Both the position numbers and the translations under genes were made by a program. From positions 42,622,151-42,686,150 of the forward strand of contig NC_134949.1 in the NCBI RefSeq assembly GCF_965638725.1: a stretch of DNA of 64,000 bases, in the 5' to 3' direction. The number at the start of each line of letters is the position of its first letter. Within the stretch, counting starts at the first letter, position 1. Source of the DNA: Aptenodytes patagonicus (taxonomy: Eukaryota > Chordata > Aves > Sphenisciformes > Spheniscidae). A model generated the notes under the pieces. That model was given only the letters and a program-made list of their open reading frames with translations. It was not told the DNA's origin and did no database searches. Below are positions 27,151 to 38,109 of the stretch, one piece after another.

Positions 27151-30100
27151 CAGTGGCTGCCAAGGCTTTGAGAGCGGCTTTACCGTCTGCTTTCAGAACA
27201 ACACGCGCTCTCCTGCCGGGTTGTCCTTCCCTGGGAGCAAAAAAGTGAAAAACAGAGCCGGTGCGAACCCCAGCGAGGGGCCGTGCCGGCCTCTGCTGCG
27301 TGGGTCACGGTGAACGCACTCGGGCGCCGGGTATTGCAGGCCGCACGTCAGATCGAAACATCTCCTTGCTGCTTGTGAACGCAAAAAAATCCCACGGCTC
27401 TCTGCCAGGGTTACTTTATCTCGAGGTGTGCCTGCACCCGGGCGACAGTGGCTCCTGCGAACCCAGCACGGCCTGTCTCAAGCCGACAAGGGTCTGGTGG
27501 GTGGTTACGCTGCTGGAGACCTCACTCACTTCCCCAGGGTGGCTCTGCAGCCCCTTTTGGGCTCTGTGCCTCTACTCTGATTACAGGCATGGGCTCTCAG
27601 AAATTTAACGCCACGGTTGAGGTGAGAGGCATATACCAAGTGTCTTCTTTCCTTCCTCCTCTTTCACGTGGAACATCTTTTCCAGCCACGCTCTTCAGCT
27701 TTGAATTTTCTATCGCTATTATGCAGCGCAAAGGAAAAAAGAACCAGCATCATCAAAATGTAAACCGAAGTACATTGATAAATACTTGAAGTACTTCAGT
27801 GCTCGTAACTAGAGAAAACGTGTTCCTGATGAGACCTAATTATTCAGCTGAATAATGTAATTTAAGGTTCTCTGGAGGATGCTCTGCATCCTCCTCCCTC
27901 CCCCTTCCTGTACCTGTAACTGAGCATTTTCTTCAGTAAAAAAGCAAGTACGTGCCTCCTTCGCTCTCTTTTATAGGGACCATTAAAAGCCAATGAGGTG
28001 AAGAACTGGAAGAGACCTTTTAAGAGCAAGAACACCTGCATCTCTGAGGCATGATGGCATTGTCCTTGGCAGGTGTTCGTCAGACCTGTTCATAACAGCC
28101 TGCACTCTGGGTTGTTTAATTGCCATCACGATGAGAAAGATATTACTATCATCTGATCTACACATAAATAAAATACTAACTGAAAAATCAGTTTTGACCC
28201 CAAAAAACTTTTTGAACCTGACTGCTGTCTTTCCTAGCCTGCTCTATCTCCCAGCCTCATCTCCCACAACAAACAGGACAGCGAGATCCCGTCTGCCTGC
28301 AAGTTTGTTGTCGAGTTGGTGCATGTTTTTAGCCATTTGTTTTAATTTCTCTCTGTCCACATCCTTCAAACAGGGAGGCTGCTGTGGGAGCGCTTGCAGG
28401 CCTGCGAAGGACCGAGCGTGCCTTCGCGGGGCTGCGAGGGGCTTGGTGGGGCGCACCACCTCTGCTCCGAAACGGCACATCGAGTATTCACCACCTGCTC
28501 TGAGGATAAAAGGGAAAAAACGCGGGAAGGGGAATGCGCGAGGCCCTGCAGCAGAGGGGTGCTGGTGGGTCCCTCCTGCCATTTGGGATGGTTGGTTATC
28601 CATCCCCGATCCCGCTAGATGGCAGTGACCGCTGCGCTAAGTGGAGCATCCCGAACGGAGCTGCCGTCCGCCCTGTGGTTTCTGCTTGAGGGGGGAGGTG
28701 GGGAGAGATGGAGGCGATGGGGAAGGTGCTCTCATCTGCCCGCGCAGCCCTGCCTTGCGTGGAGAGGCTGGGGTCCCGCTCCTGCCCCGCCTGGCACCGG
28801 GCTTTGGATGCCGTGTGCCATTGACAGGAAGGTGCAGTGCCCCGGAGCGAGCACAGGGAGGCAAAGCTGCTTCTCTCAGCTCTCAGGCACAGAAGTCTCC
28901 TGGGGCTGCTTACTGAGTTGGTATCCCTCTGCGCTGCGCAGCCTGCGAGCACGGGGCAAGGGTCCAGCCCAGATGTAGACAAGAGGTCGATGCGAAGGCA
29001 GGGCCTGGGGGGTCCCGGGGAGGCATTCCTCCTCGGGGAGGTAGCGCATGAAGTGCACAGTGCACGTCTCGCCTGAAAACTGGCCAGGTGTTGTGGAAGC
29101 GCAGCAAAGCAGATTTGGGAAGAGTTTGAGGGAGGATAATTAGACAGGTTCAGCACTTGTTTATACCCTACGCATAGGATGCAACCCACCAAAAAATCAC
29201 AGGAGTGGGCTGTGGAAGGGGCGTGCTGGCTGCGCTCAGCAGTGGGAATCAGCTTCCTGACCAAGGATGAGAGGGGAGAGGTAGAGAGGCAGCAGGCCAT
29301 GCAGTGGCGAGAGCGTGAAGACCAATTACAGGCTGCGGTGAGGGAGAACAGGGAGCCCAAGGGAGAGGCGTGGAGGGGGAGGTGGCATGGCCAAGGCGGT
29401 GGGTGAGGCAGAGGATCTTTGTGGCAGCAGTCCCTGGCTATGAGCAGTTTTGAAGGTCAGAGGAAAGGTCTCTGGTGAGATACACCTTCTTTTTCTCCAA
29501 CCTGCAGACCTCTTGGGCAGTGCGCCTGCTCAGGGTATACATCTCACGCCTCTACAGTGGCACGACAGCCCACTCGTGTGCCCGCTCCTCTCCTGCATCC
29601 CAACCCCTGCACCGGCGGCTGCTGCATGGGGGTCACTGAGCCCCCCAAGCCTCTGCGCCGCAGAAGGAGAGAGGTGCACAGTGCATGGTGTGAGGGGGCA
29701 AGGGAATGGGGCCTCGTGGCACCCAACTTCTTTGATTCAAAGGATGGACAACCCTCTCTGGTGCAGCGCCACAGTGAAGCGTGTCTTTGCCCAATCGAGA
29801 CAGGTCCGCTAAAAATAATGGAAAACAGAAGCAGTCGTGCTAACAGGCTTGGAAGTTGTGATTCAGGAAGGTCCCTCACATCCCCTCCTGTCTGATTCTT
29901 TGAAGGAGACAGTAATTTCTCCTCTTTCCTCTTACCTCAGGATCTGTGGTCTGGTCGGATACAGGGAAGCCACTTCCCTAATTCCTGTTAGGGACAGGAT
30001 ACTCTGACAGACCCACTCCTTCAGGCAGCCTTCTCAGGCTCCAGACAACAGCATGTTTATATCATTTTTATTAGTCACTGCACAAATGCAATAACCAGCC

Positions 30101-30750
30101 ACCGCTTGTCTGGCGGGGTTAGGAGGGTGAGGACAGCTAGCTGGGGGGACAGTGGCTGCTGAGGGGACTGGGGACTGAAGGCTGGTGCCCAGGTGACTCT
30201 GGCTGGGCTGTGCCGTGGCAGGGGTGCTGCGGCCCCACAGGAGCTGGGTCCCCCGCATGCTGGCTTGGCAGCTGAGCTCCCAGGCAGAAGGGGCAGCGCG
30301 AGTGCCAGCGTGGTGGTGGGGCACAGCTACTCCACGGCCAGTGGGACACAGCGCCGCTGCGATTCCCTGCCCTCAGCCACCCTGGTCCCCGGGGTCTGCG
30401 CAGCCTCCCAGCTCTGCCAGCACCAAGGGGCAACATGTTTTCTGAAAGCAGCTTCTGCTGGCAGCACGTACCGTGTTCATTGTTATAACAGCCCAGTGTG
30501 GGAGGGAGAGACCCAGGTGTGAAGGACTGCTTTGAGACCTTTGTCTGAATAATACAGATCCCAGCCTAGCAAGACCCCTATACCTGCTGAACCCATTGCT
30601 GGGCTTTGGGGGCACCTGGATCAGCTCCATGTATGTGTATATATGCAAGCATTTTTTCCTCTTAAAACAAAGCAAAGGAATGAAAAAGCACAGCTGCACA
30701 GCCTCCCTTACGTGCATTTCAGGCTATATGATAAAAAGGGCAGAGCACTG
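27151..30750. other. Intergenic, GC-rich flank of KRR1
   Basis: GC-rich sequence with many chance open frames on both strands (longest 28596-29360, - strand, 254 codons, serine/arginine/cysteine-rich, no domain). No repeat family was recognised. A divergent non-coding transcript from the CpG island could run here, but nothing in the sequence proves it. Confidence 0.4.
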
Positions 30751-30759
30751 CTGTTAGAA

Positions 30760-31200
30760 TGAAGGTGCCTCTTTATTATGCAGCAAAGTAATTATTTCCC
30801 AGTCAGTAGATAGGACTCCAGCCACTTGGCACTTTCTTACGTGCCATTTTCCAATCCAAAAGAGCAACTTGGGATTTTGTGATAATTCAAGCAATCAGAT
30901 GAGCTCATGCACATGGCATTCATTCACTAGAAACGCCACACAGATCCCATTCAGCCTCAGCACTCATAAATCCATGTGACACTTTTATCTATTTATAAAC
31001 TTTTAACAGCAGGTTATGATTGTTATGCAAGCCATTTTCCAGGGATTAATAAGCAGCTTGTGTTGATGGCAGTGAGAAGGGCCATTAACTGCTCTGGGAC
31101 AGTCATTAATCTGTAGTAAATGCTCAGCATCTGGATCTTTTCTACGTAATTAAATAATCAATACTGCCTTTTGATTCAAATAACTGGAGAATTGTATTTC
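30760..31200. other. Possible conserved non-coding element
   Basis: AT-rich, non-repetitive, complex sequence dense in homeodomain-type cores (taat, attaat, taattaaataat) and lacking stop-free coding. It has the look of vertebrate conserved non-coding DNA, but conservation itself cannot be seen from one genome. Confidence 0.3.
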
Positions 31201-33590
31201 AAATTTATCGTGGCTTAGGGTGTTCTTAATTCTTTTAGTTTACAGCAGGGCAGCAAGCGAGAGCTTCTCTTGGTGTGACTGGCTCTTAAATTATCGGCTA
31301 TTTCATACAAAACATCTCAAGTCATCAAAATATAGTTCAAACTGGCCACCAAGACCTATTAATTGGATTGGATGGAGAAAAAAAGATCACAAATGTGCTG
31401 TCCTTTTTCTGTTAATCTAGAGATCTTTCATTATTGGAACAAAATTACATCTCTGAGTCACCCAAAACTGGGAAGTAGCCTGGCAGGATTAAAATAATCA
31501 AACAGAAACTCCCCCTGCCCAACCACCTCCAGAAAAGTCCCTTTTGATTCATTCCCTATCTGGCTAACATGACCTCTGTGCCCTCAGGCAGATGGGGTTG
31601 TGCTCTTCATTTCTCCTTCCCCTCTCCCCCCCCACCCCTTTCTCTCTCTGGGCAGTGGTGCAAGTCACTTCTCTGGTTTTGTTTTGTTCTTGTCTTTGCT
31701 GTCGAATCCAGTGGTCTGCAGAGGTGCTGGCAGATGAAGGTAAGGGTGCCCACTGCAAACCCGGTCAGGTGAGAACCAGACCGCAGTGGTGCTGCTGCCT
31801 TCTCCGTGGAGAGCTGGGGAAATGCCCAAGCAGGCAGAGTTCGTCATAGGTGAGGGTAGGTAAGTGGGAGTCAAAAACATGAATTTCAAAAGAAAGAGAG
31901 AGACTTACTGTATCATCCCAGGATCATATGCTAATTCCCATCCTTTGAGCTATCTTTTCACCAGATAACAAATCTGCATCTTACCACAGGGACATGATGG
32001 AGGAATAACAACTCACCTTCACTGCTAGTGGGGTTAAAACCTAGGAAAAAAGCAAACACTCACACAGCCAGATATCTATTCATATTTTGAGGCTGGAAAG
32101 ACAGGAAGAAGATTTTGCAAGAAATAGAGAGGAATATCACTGACCCGATAGCAAAGCTTTCAGATGTAGCTACCATGAAGACACTTGTGAAGTTAGGCAT
32201 GAAAAGATAAAGAAGAGGGAACAGTGGCCATCATAAATTCAGCTCAGCTAAGGGATAGCTGAGTTTGTGAGAGCAAGGGCTTCCCTTTGAAAGACGGCAG
32301 AGAGGAGAGCACGTGCTTTGTTCCTAAGAGGAACAAAGAGCCGGAAAATGAGAGGACTGCAAACCATAAAAGCATCCAAAAGGGCTAGCTGGAAAAGCAA
32401 GGCAAAGATAATTTGTGGCAGAAGGAAGAACCCAGGATAAGAAGGAAGAATCAATGGGTAAAAAAGACAATAGCTCTGTCTGGGGAAAGACTTGCTTGCA
32501 ATAAAATTGCTGTCAAATTGGGGACAAGAAAGAGATGAGAGCCAAACTGGGAAAGGAACTTAGTATCATTATGAAATCAAAGCAGCAGGTTTAGATCAAA
32601 AGGTCTTTGGAGCAGGGGATGTGCCTAATCATGTACTCATACAGTGACTGACAATGAGGCTTTTGTCTTGGCTTGAGCCTCTGGGAGCTGTCAGAAAGCA
32701 AACACCACACCATGGCAAGCTGCGCCAGGACCTCTGAGATATACACAGGAGAATAAAAATGGGAGGGTGAAGGCGAGTGCTGGTCAGGGGTAGGTGTATC
32801 GGAAGCTGGGGAGGAGGAAGGCAGGGGACTGAGGAAGGCGGTGGGAGGAAATGCCTAAATCAGAATATTGGTCCAAAGCCTCAGAGGGGAAGAGAATCAA
32901 GGGGGGATTAGAAAGCAATCGCTCCCGTCTGCTTTAAAAAGTCTCCCACATAGTGCAGAGAGCAATCACACGTTCCCAAAGGCCCGGCAGGGACGGCTAG
33001 CAGAGATTTCTCCAGCTGCCTGAGTATCCATCCTATTTAGGTAATGCCTAACACGGGCTGTGCCTGCCAGGGCAGAGCTGGTCTAATGGCTCTCGGCTCC
33101 CCAAAAGAGGAGGTGTCCCTCATCACACGTGGATAGCCATGGAAGGAGAGCACCGCGTGGGGACCGGGTGCCCGGAGGCTCAGGTCTGCGGCAGCACTGC
33201 AGGGTCCCCTCTGCCAGTGCCTCTCCCAGCCCCTCCGTAGTGGGTGCCTGGGGAGCCACGGGGAGAGGGGCTGCTCCTCTCCAAATCGGGGCAGGAGAAG
33301 TGCCCCCAAACCCCTGTCCTCCCTAATACAGCCCTGTGCCAGGGCCCTGCCAGAGCAGCAGAAGGGGATCTGCTGTGCTGCTCCCTGTAAACTTGCGAAG
33401 AGCAGACCCTTTCTCAAAGGCGTACGACACCGCGGGGCTGTGGATTGAAGCTGGAATTTCCAAAAAATGGTTGTTAAAATAATTTTAAAGTCATACCTGA
33501 GCAACCAGAGTTTGAGCACGGCTTTTCTTTAGGAATTCGCAACAATGCTCATGTGCGTTATTCTGAAACACACAGATAAAACACTCCCTC
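31201..33590. other. Intergenic, no gene recognised
   Basis: Mixed composition; purine-rich stretch at about 32050-32480 and a GC-rich patch at 33100-33420 with chance frames on both strands. No repeat family recognised. Confidence 0.4.
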
Positions 33591-34140
33591 GGTCTATTTT
33601 TCTCTTGTACTAGAATCCGGACATTATTATGCAGATTTCCACTATAGCAATATTACGGCAGAAAAAATAGCTGCTATACATGAAGGGGAATCCTATTACA
33701 TCTTCAGTAACTCTCAGAAAGCATCATCGCTATTATACCAATTGAAGAGACAGAAAACAATTTTTAATTAAAAATATTTATAGCAGGCATAATACCAACT
33801 GCCAGTTTCACTATCCAGTGAATGCATTTTGCAGCTGGTACTAATTCTCTCTTATTTCCACGAGGTTAGCCAATATCAGCTGTTCATTAAGCAGAGGACA
33901 TTTCAGGAGTATCCATATTATATGCTTTAACTAACTGAGAAGTTCTTCCTTTGACAGATTTTAGGAAATCAAGATTGCTTTGCTGTGTTATTCTGGGATT
34001 TCATAATAGAGAGGTCATTTCCCAGTGATCTGAGTGGGCTGCATCATCAGTTTTATTCAAATCAATCCTACAAACTGCTTTCCAGCAGATAAGAACATTT
34101 TAATTAGCAATATATCTTTTGTCTTCTGTCTGCAGTGGAG
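33591..34140. other. Possible conserved non-coding element
   Basis: Another AT-rich, high-complexity block with several taatta/attaa cores and no coding potential (for example around 33755-33800 and 33890-33960). Inference only. Confidence 0.3.
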
Positions 34141-36134
34141 TAGGGGGTGGGAAATTGATTTCAGCACGCCCTTTATTTTACTGGGAGAGCAGCATAATCA
34201 GAAGGTGTCAGCAGAACCACAGGCAAATTAATTTCGAGATACAGAGCTTCATATAGCCGACCGCACAGCTGCTCCTCGTGCTGAGTCCGGCCGGGCTGTG
34301 TGGGTGAGCTCACTGCGGCTGACAGCACCAGGCGCTACAGGGGGCAAAGTCTCACAAGGCTCTCTTGGGTGAAGGGCACGATGGCAATCGGCTGGCTCAC
34401 CCTGAAACACTCTCATGCTTTCTGTGCCGGAGACCATGTAAGACCTCAGTTCTCGTCCTGGTTAGATGTAAATGTGCTTATGTGTAGCTGTAGGTGATGG
34501 CCAGCTGGCCCTAGGAGCAGTAGGAGCAGCTATAAGCCTGCAGCTTCTGCTGCAGCTGTATCTCGGGCTCAGAGGAAACCAGCAGGCAGAGAATGGGGCA
34601 CAGAGGAGCCCTGTTCCCAGATATCTCTCTTCCTCCTACCTCTCTGTGTCAGAGGACGTGTGTCTGAAATCCGGAGCTGGAACAGTGTTTCTACCAGTTT
34701 TGTGCCCACGGGGAGCTCTGTCCCCATAAACGCAGGGATTCAGCGGAGTCAGTTTGTCCTTGGTTCACATTCATGCGGCTTAGAGGGGACACAGCACACT
34801 GAAGGCTCCAGCCTATAAAATCTAACACAAAACTTCTTGTTTGCTGTATTCACCCCAGGATAACCGGCAGCCCAGCCAGTGAGGAAATCCCCCGGTGAGT
34901 TATAAAAGTAGCAGCTGGGAACTGACAAACCAAGCAGCTCATCATAACCTGGCTTGTGACTTGCTAAATCCCATATGGTTATTGTTTTTCACTTTAAAAT
35001 ATTAACAATGAGTTTCAAAACCCAGAATTTAGCAAGCTGTGTTTCATAATTGGAAAGATCAAACCCCATTTGAGTCTGGGAAGTAATTTACAACATGCTT
35101 ATCCTTCCACCCGCAACAGATTTTACAGCAATTTCCCCTGGCCCGGACCCCCAGTGGCAGCAGAGGAGCCCAGGGGACCCAGCTGGAAAGGCGAGCGATG
35201 TGAAATGGTGGAGAGGGGCATCCGCGAGGGGAGCAGAGGCTCTCCCAGGAGGTGATTTGGAAAAAGAGTTTAATGTAGGGAGGTGCTCTGAGTTGCTCCC
35301 ACAGGAGCTTGCCTCCCTCCACTGCCTGCAGACCGACCTGTGAAGAGCAGCTGCTGTCGCTTAATTAGCCTTTGTGAATATTCTGCTTTAATCCATCTTT
35401 AAAGCTTGAGAAAGCCTAGTGTGTCCGTGTGCTGATGCTCTAGGCAAGCATTGTGCCAGTCATCAACAGCTTCAAGAAGCCGAGCTCCACCAGCTCAATA
35501 GAGGAATGTCCAAGCTGTTACATCCATCTTCTTTTACATACAGGGAAATAAGTCTTTGAAGTCAATCAAAGAGCAAACCCTTTCTTCTTGCACAGATGGC
35601 AAGAAAGGCTTCCAGAGCACTTTGGACTGAGCGTATGGAATACAGTCACCACAGCAGTCCCAGATCTAACTTTCTGAGTAGTCATGATGTCCTAGGCTAG
35701 CTCTGATTTTAGCTTTTCCCCTCAGTATTTTGTGTAGGTGCGCACTGTGCATTTGAGTGATGTTCTGTTTATTTCCTAATGGTAGCAAGTAAAGTTTCAG
35801 TGAAAAAAATGGTATCAGTCAACCCTCTGGAAAGGCAGTCTTTGAACAAGTGGAGCAGCAGTGCGTGAAGCATTCCTTCTCCTGCTACTCATCTCTTTGG
35901 TCAGCTGTTCATGAAATGGCATATGGAAAAGCAAACCGTTATTTCCCCTAAATGTTTTGTCTGGGTTTAAGTAGAGTTTATAGGTTGAATAATAGTGAAT
36001 TTGCACCAGCCCTGGCAAAGGGGAGTCAGACAGTGTGGTCAACTCTACAGTGAGCTCGAGGACCTGGGTATCCGTTACCAGAGCTGCTACTAACCACTGA
36101 CAAACCACTTTCCTTGCCTAAACTGTAAATTTTC
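34141..36134. other. Intergenic, no gene recognised
   Basis: Ordinary unique sequence up to the hairpin-bearing left junction of the CR1. No gene or repeat recognised. Confidence 0.4.
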
Positions 36135-36234
36135 AAGGGCAGGAACTTAACGGTTCCTGCCCTTAACGGTTAAGTTAACTTAACTTAAATTTAAACTTAA
36201 CTGCACGACCTAACAATCTCGTTAGGTCGTGCAG
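36135..36234. repeat. Two adjacent hairpins at the CR1 5' junction
   Basis: Hairpin 1: 12-bp arms 36135-36146 and 36153-36164 around a 6-nt loop. Hairpin 2: perfect 14-bp arms 36201-36214 (ctgcacgacctaac) and 36221-36234 around a 6-nt loop. The right arm of hairpin 2 is the first stretch of CR1 coding sequence, so its left arm is an inverted copy of the CR1 start. Between the hairpins, ttaacggtt is repeated (36147-36155, 36163-36171) and the rest is built of ttaa/aact words. Confidence 0.9.
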
Positions 36235-38109
36235 AGAAGAAATGAGAAAGGCAAAAGCCCAGCTAGAACACAATCTGGCTGCTGTCGTTAGAGACAACAA
36301 AAAATGTTTTTACAAATATATTAATGACAAAAAGAGAGCCAAGGAGAATCTCCATCCCTTATTGGATGCGGGGGGGGAACATTGTCACCGAGGATGAGGA
36401 AAAGGCTGAGGTACTTCATGCCTTCTTTGCCTCAGTCTTTAACAGGCAGACCAGTTATCCTCAGGGTACTCGGCCCCCTGAGCTGGAAGACAGGGACGGC
36501 GAGCAGGATAAACCCCCCGTAATCCAAGAGGAAGCAGTCAATGACCTGCTATGCCACCTGGACACTCACAAGTCTATGGGGCCGGATGGGATCCACCCGA
36601 GAGTGCTGAGGGAGCTGGCGGAGGTGCTCGCCAAGCCACTCTCCGTCATTTATCAGCAGTCCTGGTTAATGGGGGAGGTCCCGGGCGACTGGAGGCTTGC
36701 CAATGTGACGCCCATCTACAAGAAGGGCCGGAAGGAGGATCCGGGGAACTACAGGCCTGTCAGCCTGACCTCGGTGCTGGGGAAGATTATGGAGCGGTTC
36801 ATCTTGAGGGCACTCACAAGGCATGAGCGGGACAACCAGGAGATCAGGCCCAGCCAGCACGGATTCATGAGAGGCAGGTCCTGCTTGACCAACCTGATCT
36901 CCTTCTATGACCAGGTGACCCGCCTAGTGGATGAGGGAAAGGCTGTGGATGTGGTCTACCTCGACTTCAGCAAGGCCTTTGACACCGTCTCCCACAGCAT
37001 TCTCCTAGAGAAGCTGGTGGCTCACGGCTTAGACAGGTGTACTCTGCGCTGGGTCAAAAACTGGCTGATGGCCGGGCCCAGAGAGTTGTGGTGAATGGAG
37101 TCAAATCCAGTTGGCGGCCGGTCACGAGCGGTGTTCCCCAGGGCTCAGTTTTGGGGCCGGTCTTGTTTAATATCTTTATCAATGATCTGGATGAGGGGAT
37201 TGAGTGCACCCTCAGTAAGTTTGCAGACGACACCAAGTTGGGCGGGAGTGTTGATCTGCTCGAGGGTAGGAAGGCTCTGCAGAGGGACCTGGACAGGCTG
37301 GATCGATGGGCCGAGGCCAACTGTATGAGGTTCAACAAGGCCAAGTGCCGGGTCCTGCCCTTCGGCCACAACAACCCCATGCAGCGCTACAGGCTTGGGG
37401 AAGAGTGGCTGGAAAGCTGCCCAGCAGAGAAGGACCTGGGGGTGTTGGTCGACAGCCGGCTGAACATGAGCCGGCAGTGTGCCCAGGCGGCCAAGAAGGC
37501 CAATGGCATCCTGGCCTGTATCAGAAATAGCATGGCCAGCAGGAGTAGGGAAGTGATCGTGCCCCTGTACTCAGCACTGGTGAGGCCGCACCTTGAATAC
37601 TGTGTTCAGTTTTGGGCCCCTCACTACAAGAAGGACATCGAGGTGCTGGAGTGTGTCCAGAGAAGGGCAACGAGGCTGGTGAAGGGTCTGGAGCACAAGT
37701 CTTATGAGGAGCGGCTGAGGGAACTGGGGTTGTTTAGCCTGGAGAAAAGGAGGCTGAGGGGAGACCTCATCGCTCTCTACAACTACCTGAAAGGAGGTTG
37801 TAGCGAGGTGGGTGTTGGTCTCTTCTCCCAAGTAACAAGCGATAGGACGAGAGGAAATGGCCTCAAGTTGCGCCAGGGGAGGTTTCGACTGGACATGAGG
37901 AAAAACTTCTTTACTGAAAGAGTGGTGAAACATTGGAACAGGCTGCCCAGGGAAGTGGTGGAGTCCCCATCCCTGGAAGTATTTAAAAGACGAGTAGATG
38001 AGGCACTTAGGGACATGGTTTAGTGGGTGGTGGTGTTGGGTCGACGGTTGGACTCGATGATCTTAGAGGTCTTTTCCAACCTCAATGATTCTATGATTCT
38101 TTGATTCTC
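36221..38109 (+). mobile_element. CR1 LINE, 1.9 kb, nearly open reverse transcriptase
   Basis: Starts inside the polyprotein (VRSCREEMRKAKAQLEHNLA) upstream of the RT, so the endonuclease part is missing. RT blocks follow: [54 protein letters not shown], motif [24 protein letters not shown], and catalytic FADDTKL (codons at 37219-37236). The frame ends at a stop near 38021, then a short 3' UTR and the octamer array (attctatgattctttgattct, to 38109). Two one-base lesions break it: the eight-G run at 36370-36377 and a missing base near 37066. Otherwise it is open for about 1.8 kb, which suggests fairly recent insertion. It is a LINE, not a host gene. Confidence 0.96.

Noticed and set aside
28596-29360. 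254-codon open frame, - strand, next to the KRR1 CpG island
   Set aside because: Composition rich in Ser, Arg, Cys and Ala as expected of GC-rich chance frames, with competing frames on the other strand; no domain, no splice-site logic, no recognised similarity.
30034-30522. Overlapping frames on both strands in a GC-rich patch
   Set aside because: Frames of similar length in several phases at once, as expected of stop-poor GC-rich DNA; no family resemblance.
36324-38023. Reverse-transcriptase frames considered as a domesticated host gene or retron-like system
   Set aside because: All blocks, the 3' octamer repeat and the second and third copies nearby identify an ordinary CR1 LINE.
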